A stretch of DNA of 64,000 bases from an uncultured Coriobacteriaceae bacterium (GTDB lineage: Bacteria; Actinomycetota; Coriobacteriia; Coriobacteriales; Atopobiaceae): the NCBI GenBank assembly GCA_902777325.1, contig CACYTH010000001.1, forward strand, positions 158,772 through 222,771, in the 5' to 3' direction. The position numbers were made by a program, and so were the translations under genes. Below are positions 26,549 to 34,716 of the stretch, in pieces. The notes beneath the pieces are model-generated. The model was not told the origin of the DNA, did no database searches, and was given only the letters and a program-made list of their open reading frames with translations. The stretch's first letter is position 1, and each line of letters starts with the position of its first letter.

Positions 26549-27727
26549 TCAGTACGGCGAGCCCGTCTCCGCATTGCTGACGCTGTACTGCGCACCGTCC
26601 GACGGGATCGTGCACAGCCCGGGTATGGCGCTGGTGATGGCCCAGAAGTGCGTGCCATCCGAGCCGTAGTTGTAGCTGCCCGGGTAGTCGTAGCTCTGGC
26701 TCATGATCGCCGAGTAGGCGGGCACCCACGAGCCGCCGCCCGCGGAGGCACGGAAGTTCCAGAGCTCCATGGTCCTGACCTCGGAGGCCTTGTTTACCAG
26801 GTAGTCCTCCAAGAAGCAGACGGCGCGCGTTATGGACGTGTTGCCGTAGCCGAGGTCGTAGGCCACGAGCTCGTCCCAGCGGCCCGTCTCGAGGTCCATG
26901 ACAAAGAAGGCCAGCTCGCAGGTGCCCTTATCGGTCTGGGAGCACTGGATGAGCGCGCGGTAGGCATGCCCTTGCTTCCAGTCGTAGTCGACGATGGTCT
27001 GTATGCCGGACCCCTCGCCCGCAAACGGCTGGCTGACCCGGTAGGTATCGGGATAGGTGCGCGTGGCATGGATGATCGACTCCGTGCCGGAGGAGTCCGT
27101 CACGTAGGTGTCCCACACGGACATGATGGCGACCTTCGTGCCGTCGTCATGCACCTGGAACCCGGCGTAGGCCGCCACGCCCGAGTAGTCCCTGTGCACG
27201 TTGGTGTACTGGCTGTTGAGCGAGCTCATGTCGAGGTCGAGGTTGCAGATGCTGAGGTAGGTGCCGCGCGGCTGCGAGTCGGCCTTGAAGTCGACCGCGT
27301 ACTCGATGATGCCGTCGATGCCAAACTGCGGGTCGCACACGATGTACGGCGAGCGCGTGGTGGCATGGTAGCCCGCCACCTCGTCCGCGGAGGGCAGGCG
27401 CATGCGCTCGCCCCAGGTGCCGGCATTGAGAAGCTCGCTGGACTGGCCCGACGAGACGGGCGCGCTCGAGGTGGTCTGTGTGCCGCCACCAGAGGTGGTC
27501 TGCGCGCCGCCACCCGAGGTGGCCTCGCTCTCCCCCACCGATTCGCCAGACAGCTCGATGGCGGAGAGCGCGCTGTCGTCCTTCTCGAACTCGAGGGGCT
27601 CAAGCTGCAGTGTCGGGGAGGCCGCGGGGACCTCGGGTGCCGGACTCAAGGCCTCGTCAATAAACACCATGGCACAAGAGACGATAAGAAGAATGCCCAG
27701 CCAACGCAGTATCTGATTCACGCTCAT
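26549..27727 (-). CDS. Secreted or membrane-anchored DUF3472-like protein
   Basis: A 392-residue protein with an N-terminal hydrophobic segment (LRWLGILLIVSCAMVFI) that acts as signal or anchor. A Ser/Thr/Gly-rich linker with two SGGG-QTTS repeats follows, then a beta-rich domain (PRGTYLSICNLDL, GVAAYAGFQVHDDG, KVAIMSVWDT, DYDWKQGHAYRALIQC) that resembles DUF3472, a carbohydrate-associated fold. It probably sits on the cell surface. Start ATG at 27727 follows GGAGG at short spacing; upstream ATGs lack a site. It appears monocistronic. Confidence 0.65.
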   Translation of the reverse strand: MSVNQILRWLGILLIVSCAMVFIDEALSPAPEVPAASPTLQLEPLEFEKDDSALSAIELSGESVGESEATSGGGAQTTSGGGTQTTSSAPVSSGQSSELLNAGTWGERMRLPSADEVAGYHATTRSPYIVCDPQFGIDGIIEYAVDFKADSQPRGTYLSICNLDLDMSSLNSQYTNVHRDYSGVAAYAGFQVHDDGTKVAIMSVWDTYVTDSSGTESIIHATRTYPDTYRVSQPFAGEGSGIQTIVDYDWKQGHAYRALIQCSQTDKGTCELAFFVMDLETGRWDELVAYDLGYGNTSITRAVCFLEDYLVNKASEVRTMELWNFRASAGGGSWVPAYSAIMSQSYDYPGSYNYGSDGTHFWAITSAIPGLCTIPSDGAQYSVSNAETGSPY

Positions 27728-27781
27728 CCCCCTCCGACCAATGCCCATCGCCGACCATCGTAGCATGAGGTCGCGACGCAA

Positions 27782-27807
27782 AGGGGCTGGCAGCACGGCC
27801 AGCCCCT
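27782..27807 (-). terminator. Terminator of paaK
   Basis: AGGGGCTGGC pairs with GCCAGCCCCT around a six-base loop, followed on the minus strand by CCTTTGCG. It lies ~50 bases past the PaaK stop. Confidence 0.75.
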
Positions 27808-27856
27808 AGGTGCTCAATCTGTCGCGCTCGCCCACCTCAGGCTGCGCCTCCGTGCC

Positions 27857-29095
27857 CTACTCGTAACGCTCGTCGTAGACGCGCTTGGTCTTCTTCTCCG
27901 AGCGCGGGAGCATGCCCAGCTCGACGATCTTGACCAGCGGCGTGAAGCCGATCTTGTGCTTGACGCGGCGGGCGACGCGACGACGCAGGTCCTCCCAGTC
28001 CACCGAGCCGTTGGTCTCCACGTAGATGCGCATGGTGTCGCGCCCGTCGAGGTGCGAGAGGCGGATCTGGTACTCGCTGGAGCACTCGGGGAAGGTGGCG
28101 AGAATCTCCTCGATCTGGGCCGGGAAGACGTTGACGCCGTGGATCTTCATCATGTCGTCGGAGCGGCCGGTGATGGTGTCGATGCGCGGGTGCTCGTTGT
28201 GGCCGCAGGCGCAGTCGCCCGGGATGATGCGGGAGAGGTCGTGGGTGCGGAAGCGGATGAGCGGCGCCCCCTCCTTGACCAGCGTGGTGAGGACGATCTC
28301 GCCCCACTCGCCATCGGGCAGCACCTCGCCGGTCTCGGGATCGATAATCTCGAGGAACACGTAGTCGCTCCACACGTGCATGCCATGGCTATGCTGGCAG
28401 CTGATGCCGATACCGGGGCCGTAGACCTCGGTTAGGCCATAGATGTCGTAGTACTCGACGCCGAGCGCGTCGATGATGCGCTGGCGGATCTTCTCGCCAG
28501 AGCGCTCGGAGCCGGTGATGAGCTTCTTGAGCTTGATCTGGTCCTTGATGCCGCGCTTCTCGATCTCCTCGGCGAGCAGCAGCGCATAGCTCGCGGTGGC
28601 GGTGAGCACCGTGGACTCCATGTCGATCATGAACTGCAGCTGCTTCTCGGTGTTGCCCGGGCCCATGGGGATGGCCATGGCGCCCAGCAGCTCACAGCCG
28701 GCTTGGAAGCCGATGCCGGCGGTCCACAGGCCGTAGCCCGGCGTGATCTGCACGCGGTCCTCGGGCGTCACGCCCGCGTACTCGTAGCAGCGCGCGAACT
28801 GGATGGCCCAGTCGTCCACGTCCTTCTGGGTGTACGGGATAATGACGGGCGTGCCGGTGGTGCCCGACGAGCTGTGGATGCGGACGATCTCGCTCTGAGG
28901 CACGGCCGAGAGTCCCAGCGGATAGGCGTCGCGCAGGTCCTGCTTCTCGGAGAAGGGCAAGGCCTGGAAGTCCTCGACCGAGGAGACGCCGGTGATGCCG
29001 GCCTCGCGCAGGCGCTTGCCATAGAAGTTGTCGGCGGCAAGCAGGCGCTTGATCTGGGTGTCGACCTGCTTGAGCTGGGTGTCGTTGATTTGCAT
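27857..29095 (-). CDS. paaK: Phenylacetate-CoA ligase family protein
   Basis: A 412-residue adenylate-forming enzyme. HSSSGTTGTPVIIPYT is the AMP-binding loop, YGLTEVYGPGIG the A5-like motif, and GEIVLTTL-RFRTHDLSRI and GRSDDMMKIHGVNVFP the C-terminal motifs of the PaaK type. It joins arylacetates to CoA, or in fermenters runs in reverse to make ATP from arylacetyl-CoA. The gene lies downstream of iorBA on the same strand, and that enzyme makes arylacetyl-CoA, which supports the latter role. Start ATG at 29095 is six bases behind GAAAGG. Confidence 0.88.
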   Translation of the reverse strand: MQINDTQLKQVDTQIKRLLAADNFYGKRLREAGITGVSSVEDFQALPFSEKQDLRDAYPLGLSAVPQSEIVRIHSSSGTTGTPVIIPYTQKDVDDWAIQFARCYEYAGVTPEDRVQITPGYGLWTAGIGFQAGCELLGAMAIPMGPGNTEKQLQFMIDMESTVLTATASYALLLAEEIEKRGIKDQIKLKKLITGSERSGEKIRQRIIDALGVEYYDIYGLTEVYGPGIGISCQHSHGMHVWSDYVFLEIIDPETGEVLPDGEWGEIVLTTLVKEGAPLIRFRTHDLSRIIPGDCACGHNEHPRIDTITGRSDDMMKIHGVNVFPAQIEEILATFPECSSEYQIRLSHLDGRDTMRIYVETNGSVDWEDLRRRVARRVKHKIGFTPLVKIVELGMLPRSEKKTKRVYDERYE

Positions 29096-29294
29096 GGGAA
29101 ACCTTTCCGTCAGGGAGGCCACGGAGCCACACCCCGGTACAGTCACTGTGCTTGAGCATGATAGCCCAAGGGCGGACGCGCGCAGACTCGCGCGGCCATT
29201 CCGTAACCCGCACGTGATACGGACGATTGCGAGGTCGTGGGCAAAAGATGCGCTGACGACCGGAAGCAGGGCGTGGGCAAGGCCCCAGTCTCAC

Positions 29295-29498
29295 CCAGAA
29301 AGAAAAATGCGCACCTAGTGCACCGGAATCTGGGTCCGAGTGCACCAGGTGCTGTTTTTCTTTCCGCGGCGCCTTCCAGAGTGCACCAAGTGCGAATACT
29401 CTTGCCCGCACAGACGGGCAGTGCACCAAGCGCTGATTTTCTTTCCGACCTTGGGCCGCCAGTGCGCCAGCTGCGAATTATCTTGCTCGCAAGACTGG
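29295..29498. repeat. Array of ~41-bp repeats between iorB and paaK
   Basis: Four direct units start at 29339, 29380, 29420 and 29461 (steps of 41, 40 and 41). Each begins AGTGCACCA-GTGC or a close variant, followed by an A/T patch ending in TCTT(T/G)CC. Units 1 and 3 share a TTTTCTTTCC form, and units 2 and 4 a GAATA-TCTTGC form, so the array is a doubled pair. A fifth, inverted copy lies at 29295-29326. The stretch 29,096-29,543 holds no gene. The units are not CRISPR-like, as there are no spacers. Confidence 0.8.
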
Positions 29499-29543
29499 TT
29501 CACGTGGCACACGGGCTCCCGCGAGGAAGCGACATGCGTCGCG

Positions 29544-30125
29544 TCAGCCTACGTAGGCCAGCGCGCGCTCGTTGAGGGCCCAGAGCTTCTCGGGAAGACG
29601 GCCGTGGATGGCGTCGAGAAGGTCGTCCTCGGCAAGGCCGAGGGCTCCCGAGCGTGCCGCGGCACCCAAGAGCACCACGTTCAGGCACTTGGCGCTGCCG
29701 AGGTCTGCCGCCGCCTGGTCCGCGTCCACCACCACGAGACGCTCGCCCACCTGCGCGCGCAGGTAGGACATGATGCCCTCGTAGTCGTAGGCGGGGCCGC
29801 CCGTCATGGCACTCACGGGCACCACCGGGCGGGCGCTCACCACCACGCGCCCGTCGGGCTTGAGAAAGCCCAGCTGGCGCACGGCCTCGGCAGGCTCGAA
29901 GGCGATGATGAGGTCGGCCGCCCCGCGCGCCATGAGCGGCGACGCGACGCCCTCCCCCACGCGCACGTGGCTGAAGACGCTGCCGCCGCGCTGGGCCATG
30001 CCGATGGTCTCGGCCGTCTTGACGGGGATGCCGCGCCCCATTGCGGCGCTCGCGATGAGCTTGGAGGCCAGAATGGTACCCTGTCCGCCGACGCCGCACA
30101 GGATGATGTTGGTCTTGACGCTCAC
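29544..30125 (-). CDS. iorB: Indolepyruvate:ferredoxin oxidoreductase, beta subunit
   Basis: A 193-residue gamma-domain-type subunit of the 2-oxoacid:ferredoxin oxidoreductases. IILCGVGGQGTILASKLIASAA and AETIGMAQRGGSVFSHVRVG are the family signature. With IorA it oxidises aryl-2-oxo acids (indole-, phenyl- or hydroxyphenylpyruvate) to arylacetyl-CoA, reducing ferredoxin. The GTG start at 30125 overlaps the iorA stop (GTGA) and uses GGAGGTG inside the end of iorA, so the two are coupled. Confidence 0.93.
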   Translation of the reverse strand: MSVKTNIILCGVGGQGTILASKLIASAAMGRGIPVKTAETIGMAQRGGSVFSHVRVGEGVASPLMARGAADLIIAFEPAEAVRQLGFLKPDGRVVVSARPVVPVSAMTGGPAYDYEGIMSYLRAQVGERLVVVDADQAAADLGSAKCLNVVLLGAAARSGALGLAEDDLLDAIHGRLPEKLWALNERALAYVG

Positions 30126-31951
30126 AGGCGCTCACCTCCGCTGATGGCTCCAAAGGGACAGGCCTGCTCGCAGAGGGTGCATCCCGTGCAGAGCGAGTCG
30201 TCGATGACCACCTTGCCGTCGCGCGGCACGAGGCCCGGGCACCCGAGCTGCCTGACGCAGCGCTGGCAGCCCACGCACTTGTCGGGGTCGACCACGCTGC
30301 GCGCCTGCGGCTTTGCGAGCACCACGCATGGGCTCTTGAAGATGATGGCCTTGACGCCCGGCTCGTCGGCCACGCGACGCACCGTCTCCACCGCAAGCTT
30401 GTGGTCGAGCGGGTCGACCGTCTCGACCGTGGTGAGGCCGATGGCCCGAAGAATCGCCTCGATGGAGACCTTCTCCACCACCTCGCCCATCATCGTGCGA
30501 CCAGTGCCGGGATGGGGCTGGTGGCCGGTCATGGCCGTGGTGGAGTTGTCCAGCACGACAAGCGTCATGTTGGCCTGGTTGTAGAAGGCATTGATGGTGC
30601 CGGTGATGCCGCTCGCAAAGAAGGTGGAGTCGCCCACGAAGGCAAAGCAGGCGGTGTCGGGCTCCACGTGGAAGACGCCTTGGGCGATGTTGATGCCCGC
30701 GCCCATGCACAGGCAGGTGTCCACCATGTCGAGCGGGGCGGCGTTGCCCAGCGTGTAGCAGCCGATGTCGCCGCAGTAGATGGTCTTGCGGCCCTTCATG
30801 GCGCACTTGACAGCGTAGAAGCTCGCACGATGCGGGCAGCCCGCACACAGCACGGGCGGGCGCACGGGAAGCGTCGGGGCCTCTACCGGAGCAGGTGCCT
30901 TGGACGCGTCCTCGCCCATAAAGACCGCCAGGGCGGCGCCCACGCTCTCAACGCTGTTCTCGCCGGACGGGGCGATGTCGCCGGTCAGCTTGCCGCGGAT
31001 CGCGACGTCCAGGTGGTGCTTGCCACAGACGGCGATGAGCGCGCGCTCGATCACCGGGTCGAGCTCCTCCACGCAGAGCACTTCGTCGAGGCCCTGCAGG
31101 AACTCCACCGCCTTGCGCTCGGGGAAGGGGAACGGCGTGGCCACGCGCATCAGGCGCGCATGGTTGGCCTCGTCCAGGTTCTCGCGCACGTAGGCGTAAT
31201 TGATGCCATGGGTGGCGATGCCCACGCGCCGGCCGTCCGCCGCGCGGAAGCCGTCCGTCTCGGGCACCACAAGGTTGCGCTCGTAGTCGCTGAGCTCGTC
31301 CGACAGCGCGGCGTTGCGCGCCTCGATCTTGGCGTGGTTGACCACCGAGAGCCGCGGGAAGATGACCCAGCGGCCGGGGTCCTTGACAAAGCCCTCGGGC
31401 TGGTTGTGGAGCCACTCGTCCGTGTCCTTGACCAGCGTGGACTCGTATCCGTGGTCCACGCGCGTGGTGGCGCGGAAGAAGACCGGCGTGCCCAGGCGCT
31501 CGGAGAGCTCGAAGGCCTCCTGCACCATCTCGTAGGCCTCCTGCACCGACGACGGGTCAAAGATCGGCAGCTTGGAGAACTGCGCGAAGGTGCGCGTGTC
31601 CTGCTCGGTCTGCGACGAGATGGGGCCGGGGTCGTCGGCCACCATGACCACCATGCCGCCCTTGACCCCAATGTACTCGAGGCTCATTAGCGGGTCGGAG
31701 GCCACGTTGAGGCCCACCTGCTTCATCGTCACCATGGCTCGGGCGCCGGAGTATGCGGCACCGGCCGCCACCTCCATGGCCGCCTTCTCGTTGATGGACC
31801 ACTCGACGTAGACGTCGTCGGTCTTGCGACGGGCAATGGTCTCGAGCACCTCGGTCGACGGTGTGCCGGGATACCCCGACACCACGTTGACACCGGCAGC
31901 CAGCGCGCCAAGCGCAATGGCCTCGTTGCCCATGAGGAATTCCGTATGCAT
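30122..31951 (-). CDS. iorA: Indolepyruvate:ferredoxin oxidoreductase, alpha subunit
   Basis: A 609-residue thiamine diphosphate enzyme. Order of domains: pyrimidine-binding (SGYPGTPSTEVLETI), a linker domain, a TPP pyrophosphate domain (GDIGCYTLG ... GDSTFFASGITGTINAFYNQ) and a C-terminal bacterial ferredoxin domain with two Cys clusters (CVGCQRCVRQLGCPG and CTGCTLCEQACPF) for [4Fe-4S] centres. It acts in aromatic amino-acid fermentation. Start ATG at 31951 follows GGGGGAG. The upstream 90 bases of open frame are not protein-like. Confidence 0.94.
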   Translation of the reverse strand: MHTEFLMGNEAIALGALAAGVNVVSGYPGTPSTEVLETIARRKTDDVYVEWSINEKAAMEVAAGAAYSGARAMVTMKQVGLNVASDPLMSLEYIGVKGGMVVMVADDPGPISSQTEQDTRTFAQFSKLPIFDPSSVQEAYEMVQEAFELSERLGTPVFFRATTRVDHGYESTLVKDTDEWLHNQPEGFVKDPGRWVIFPRLSVVNHAKIEARNAALSDELSDYERNLVVPETDGFRAADGRRVGIATHGINYAYVRENLDEANHARLMRVATPFPFPERKAVEFLQGLDEVLCVEELDPVIERALIAVCGKHHLDVAIRGKLTGDIAPSGENSVESVGAALAVFMGEDASKAPAPVEAPTLPVRPPVLCAGCPHRASFYAVKCAMKGRKTIYCGDIGCYTLGNAAPLDMVDTCLCMGAGINIAQGVFHVEPDTACFAFVGDSTFFASGITGTINAFYNQANMTLVVLDNSTTAMTGHQPHPGTGRTMMGEVVEKVSIEAILRAIGLTTVETVDPLDHKLAVETVRRVADEPGVKAIIFKSPCVVLAKPQARSVVDPDKCVGCQRCVRQLGCPGLVPRDGKVVIDDSLCTGCTLCEQACPFGAISGGERL

Positions 31952-32076
31952 GCACTCCCCCTGCGTGTGCAATGCGTCACGCCCGATGCGTGAGCATCTG
32001 TGACCATAGCAGGTTTGATGGGGCCTTGCCACTTTGTTCACAGAGGCGAGACATGCCCGGCGCGGGCCTAAGGAGG

Positions 32077-33165
32077 CTAGCCCTTCTCGCCCTCCACGAG
32101 GAAGGACACCTCGTCGAGGTCGTCCACATGCAGGCGGATGAGCGCCTCCACCTGCTGCTTGTTTGCGTCGTCGAGCTCCTCTTTGGTCTCGACCGTGGCC
32201 ACGACGCGCTGCTGCAGGGCGTCGCTCTTGAGGTCGTAGCTGTCCTCCACGCCCACGTGGTAGCTCGTGAGGTCGGGACAGACGATCTCGAGCTCCTGCG
32301 TGACCTGCTCGGTGTCGTAGGTGTCCATGACCTCAAAGACGGTGCCTGTCTCGGCGATGGACTTCTTGACCACGCGCACGGAGAAGTAGCCGCACGGGAG
32401 GGCAAAGATCAGCAGGGTCACGACGAGCCTGTGGCGGAAGGCTGACCCCTCGCGCACGGCTCGCTCCTTCTCCTCCTCGTCCTCCTTGCCGTCGCCGTCG
32501 AGGTCGCCCACGATCGGCATGCGCAGCCACAGCAGGACCACGGTGGAGCCAAAGGCGATGAAGAGCACGTTGATGAGGTACTCGTAGAGCGCCGAGAGGG
32601 CAAAGAGCGCATCGCCGTGCGCGAGGCCGTAGCCCACCGAGCACAGGGGCGGCATGAGCGCGGTTGCCACGGCCACACCGGAGACGAGCGTGGAGGGCTC
32701 CTGCCTGCGCGAGAGGCCGAGCGCGCCGGCAAAGCCGCCGATGAGGGCGATGAGCAGGTCCCAGATGGTGGCGCTCGAGTTGGTGAGCAGCTCGGAGGTC
32801 TGCGTCGAGAGCGGCGAGATCCGGAAGTAGATGGTGGAGGTGAGAAGCCCGATGCACGTCTGCAGGAGCAGGCTGGACATCACGCGGTTGAGCATGCGCA
32901 TGTCGATGGTGGCCACCGAGCACGAGATGGCGAGCACCGAGCCCATGAGCGGACAGATGAGCATGGCGCCGATGATGGCCGTCGTCGAGTCGGTGTTGAG
33001 GCCGATGGACGCGATGAGAATGGCGGCGCCGAGCTGGCACAGGTGGATGCCGTCGATACGGGCGCCCGAGACTATGCGCTCGCGGATGGTCGAGTACTTT
33101 GCCCTGCCGCGCGAGACGTCAAAGGCGGCAATCACCTTTTGGCCAAGAGTCAGTTGCTGTTGCAT
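32077..33165 (-). CDS. DUF389 family membrane protein
   Basis: A 362-residue membrane protein with about six helices. The DUF389 core is clear: ILIASIGLNTDSTTAIIGAMLICPLMGSVL, GLSRRQEPSTLVSGVAVATALMPPLCSVGYGLA. An acidic loop (DLDGDGKEDEEEKER) that could bind Ca2+ and a soluble C-terminal domain follow. Function is unknown. Start at ATG 33165, behind GAGGGAG; a GTG at 33177 lies inside that site. Confidence 0.85.
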   Translation of the reverse strand: MQQQLTLGQKVIAAFDVSRGRAKYSTIRERIVSGARIDGIHLCQLGAAILIASIGLNTDSTTAIIGAMLICPLMGSVLAISCSVATIDMRMLNRVMSSLLLQTCIGLLTSTIYFRISPLSTQTSELLTNSSATIWDLLIALIGGFAGALGLSRRQEPSTLVSGVAVATALMPPLCSVGYGLAHGDALFALSALYEYLINVLFIAFGSTVVLLWLRMPIVGDLDGDGKEDEEEKERAVREGSAFRHRLVVTLLIFALPCGYFSVRVVKKSIAETGTVFEVMDTYDTEQVTQELEIVCPDLTSYHVGVEDSYDLKSDALQQRVVATVETKEELDDANKQQVEALIRLHVDDLDEVSFLVEGEKG

Positions 33166-33269
33166 ATGCTCCCTCACTTGATACTCTGCCTAGCGTACCC
33201 CACGGCGCGGCAAAGCGCCACTGCCGCGCCGGACACGCGCCGTCCGCACCGCATTCGCACCAGCCCCGC

Positions 33270-34004
33270 TCAGGCGACGAGCAGCAACGCGCAGGCGTTG
33301 GCGAGAGGGACCGTGATGGTGTCATACCCGCGCCTGGTGATGAGCTCGACGTAGGCGCCGACCGCGGAGGTCGCGGCGGAGCGCACGAGGCTGCCTGCAA
33401 GCGGCATGCCCGCCACCGTGAGAACGACCATACCGACCAGGCACGAGACGGCAAACATGGCCCCCGTGCCCTCCCAGGTCTTCTTGGGGTCGGCGAGAGG
33501 CAGGCCGGTGTGGTGCCTCCCCCACCTCGTGCCCACGAGCGCCGCGGCTGCGTCGCCAAAGCCCCACATGAGGATGGAGGCGACCGCCACCTCGGGCTTG
33601 CCGCAGAGTCCCCAACAGAGGGCCACGACCGTCGCATTGCCCCAGAACATCACAAGCAGACTCCGGCGCACCTCGTGTGCCCGACGCTGGACAAAGAGGT
33701 CCGCATACCAACCCGCACGCTCCGCTACGGCGAGCAGGGGCCACACGACCAGGCCAAACAGCACCAGCACGAGCACGCTCACCAGCCACGAGCCAGAGGC
33801 CCACATGATCATGGGCGGCGACGTGAAGGCAGCCACGTGCAGCATCTTGCGAAAGACCTCGCGCGGGATCTCCAGGAGAAAGTGCGCCACCACGAGGGCG
33901 GCCGCAAACGGAATGATGTAGCAAAGGTAGCGCAGCAGGCAGACGAGCACCTCGTGACCGAGGTCCGTCGCGACAAGGGAGCTTATGTGAACCATATGCT
34001 GCAT
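33270..34004 (-). CDS. Dolichol/phytol kinase- or CDP-diglyceride synthetase-like membrane protein
   Basis: A membrane protein of about 244 residues with six or seven helices (VLVCLLRYLCYIIPFAAALVVAHFLL, WLVSVLVLVLFGLVVWPLL, GMVVLTVAGMPLAG). The segment ILMWGFGDAAAALVGTRWGRH followed by DPKKTWEGTGAM matches the CTP-binding pattern of SEC59-type polyprenol kinases and phosphatidate cytidylyltransferases. It probably phosphorylates or activates a lipid alcohol. The start is uncertain: ATG 34004 or 33995, neither with a strong ribosome site. Confidence 0.65.
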   Translation of the reverse strand: MQHMVHISSLVATDLGHEVLVCLLRYLCYIIPFAAALVVAHFLLEIPREVFRKMLHVAAFTSPPMIMWASGSWLVSVLVLVLFGLVVWPLLAVAERAGWYADLFVQRRAHEVRRSLLVMFWGNATVVALCWGLCGKPEVAVASILMWGFGDAAAALVGTRWGRHHTGLPLADPKKTWEGTGAMFAVSCLVGMVVLTVAGMPLAGSLVRSAATSAVGAYVELITRRGYDTITVPLANACALLLVA

Positions 34005-34022
34005 ATGCCCAGTATACGGATT

Positions 34023-34067
34023 GCGCGCCGCCTGCACCCGCGGGGGTTTCGGGTGCAGGCGGCGCGC
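34023..34067. terminator. Strong hairpin between hit and the lipid-kinase-like gene
   Basis: A 17-bp perfect stem (GCGCGCCGCCTGCACCC and complement) around an 11-base loop. It lies between the stop of the HIT gene and the next gene on the same strand; there is no clear T-tract. Confidence 0.6.
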
Positions 34068-34116
34068 TCATGCCGAAGTCTTATTATGGCCCGCAAGGGA
34101 CCGGAGGGGCCACTCC

Positions 34117-34506
34117 CTAGGCGCGATAGAACTTGCCGGCGTTGGTGGCAAACGGACCCCAGTCCTGGTCGTTGGGACGCGGCATGTGGCCGCCGCCGAG
34201 GATGTGGATGTGGAAGTGCTTGACCGACTGGCTGGCATCGTCACCGGTGTTGACCATCAGGCGGAACCCGTTGGTGAGCCCCTCCTGCTCGGCGATCTTC
34301 TTGACCACGCTGAAGCAGTGGCCGAGCGTCGCGGGTGGCACGTCGTCGGTGATGTCGCGGTAGTGGTCCTTGGGGATGACGAGCACGTGCGTGGGCATGA
34401 GCGGCTCCATGTCGCGGAAGACCATGCACACGTCGTCCTCGTAGAGCTTGTTGGTGGGAATCTCACCTGCGCCGATCTTGCAGAAGATGCAGTTAGGGTC
34501 AGTCAT
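34117..34506 (-). CDS. HIT-family nucleotide hydrolase
   Basis: A 129-residue HIT protein of the Hint branch. CIFCKIGAGEIP opens the fold (zinc-binding Cys pair) and VKHFHIHILGG is the histidine triad. Such proteins hydrolyse AMP-lysine and other adenylates or nucleoside phosphoramidates; the cellular substrate is unclear. It lies downstream of valS on the same strand, separated by a 68-bp palindrome. Start ATG at 34506. Confidence 0.93.
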   Translation of the reverse strand: MTDPNCIFCKIGAGEIPTNKLYEDDVCMVFRDMEPLMPTHVLVIPKDHYRDITDDVPPATLGHCFSVVKKIAEQEGLTNGFRLMVNTGDDASQSVKHFHIHILGGGHMPRPNDQDWGPFATNAGKFYRA

Positions 34507-34576
34507 GGTGACTCCTCGGTAGGGTTTTGCAATGGACGCACTCTACCACGCCGCCGCACCACGGGCGCAAATGGTC

Positions 34577-34676
34577 ACAAAGGGGTAACCCCCACCCAAG
34601 GCCACCGCGACCTGCCAAGAGGGGTAACCCCCTGTGGCAGATATCTGCCACAGGGGGTTACCCCTCTTGGCAGGTC
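34577..34676. repeat. REP-like elements: 68-bp perfect palindrome plus a partial unit
   Basis: The 68 bases 34609-34676 form a perfect palindrome made of two inverted units. Each unit runs ACCTGCCAAGAGGGG-TAA-CCCCC, then TGTGGCAG, and is itself a dyad (CTGCCA ... TGGCAG around GGGGTAACCCC). A cut-off third copy (AAAGGGGTAACCCCC) lies at 34579-34593. The same unit occurs twice at 41,248-41,322. The element separates valS from hit and could end the valS transcript. Confidence 0.85.
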
Positions 34677-34716
34677 CCCTGCGCACGTGGCGGGGGACCT
34701 GTTGTCACGTTCGAAC

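Noticed and set aside
29295..29498. CRISPR array
   Set aside because: Units are contiguous with no unique spacers, alternate between two forms, and no cas genes are present.
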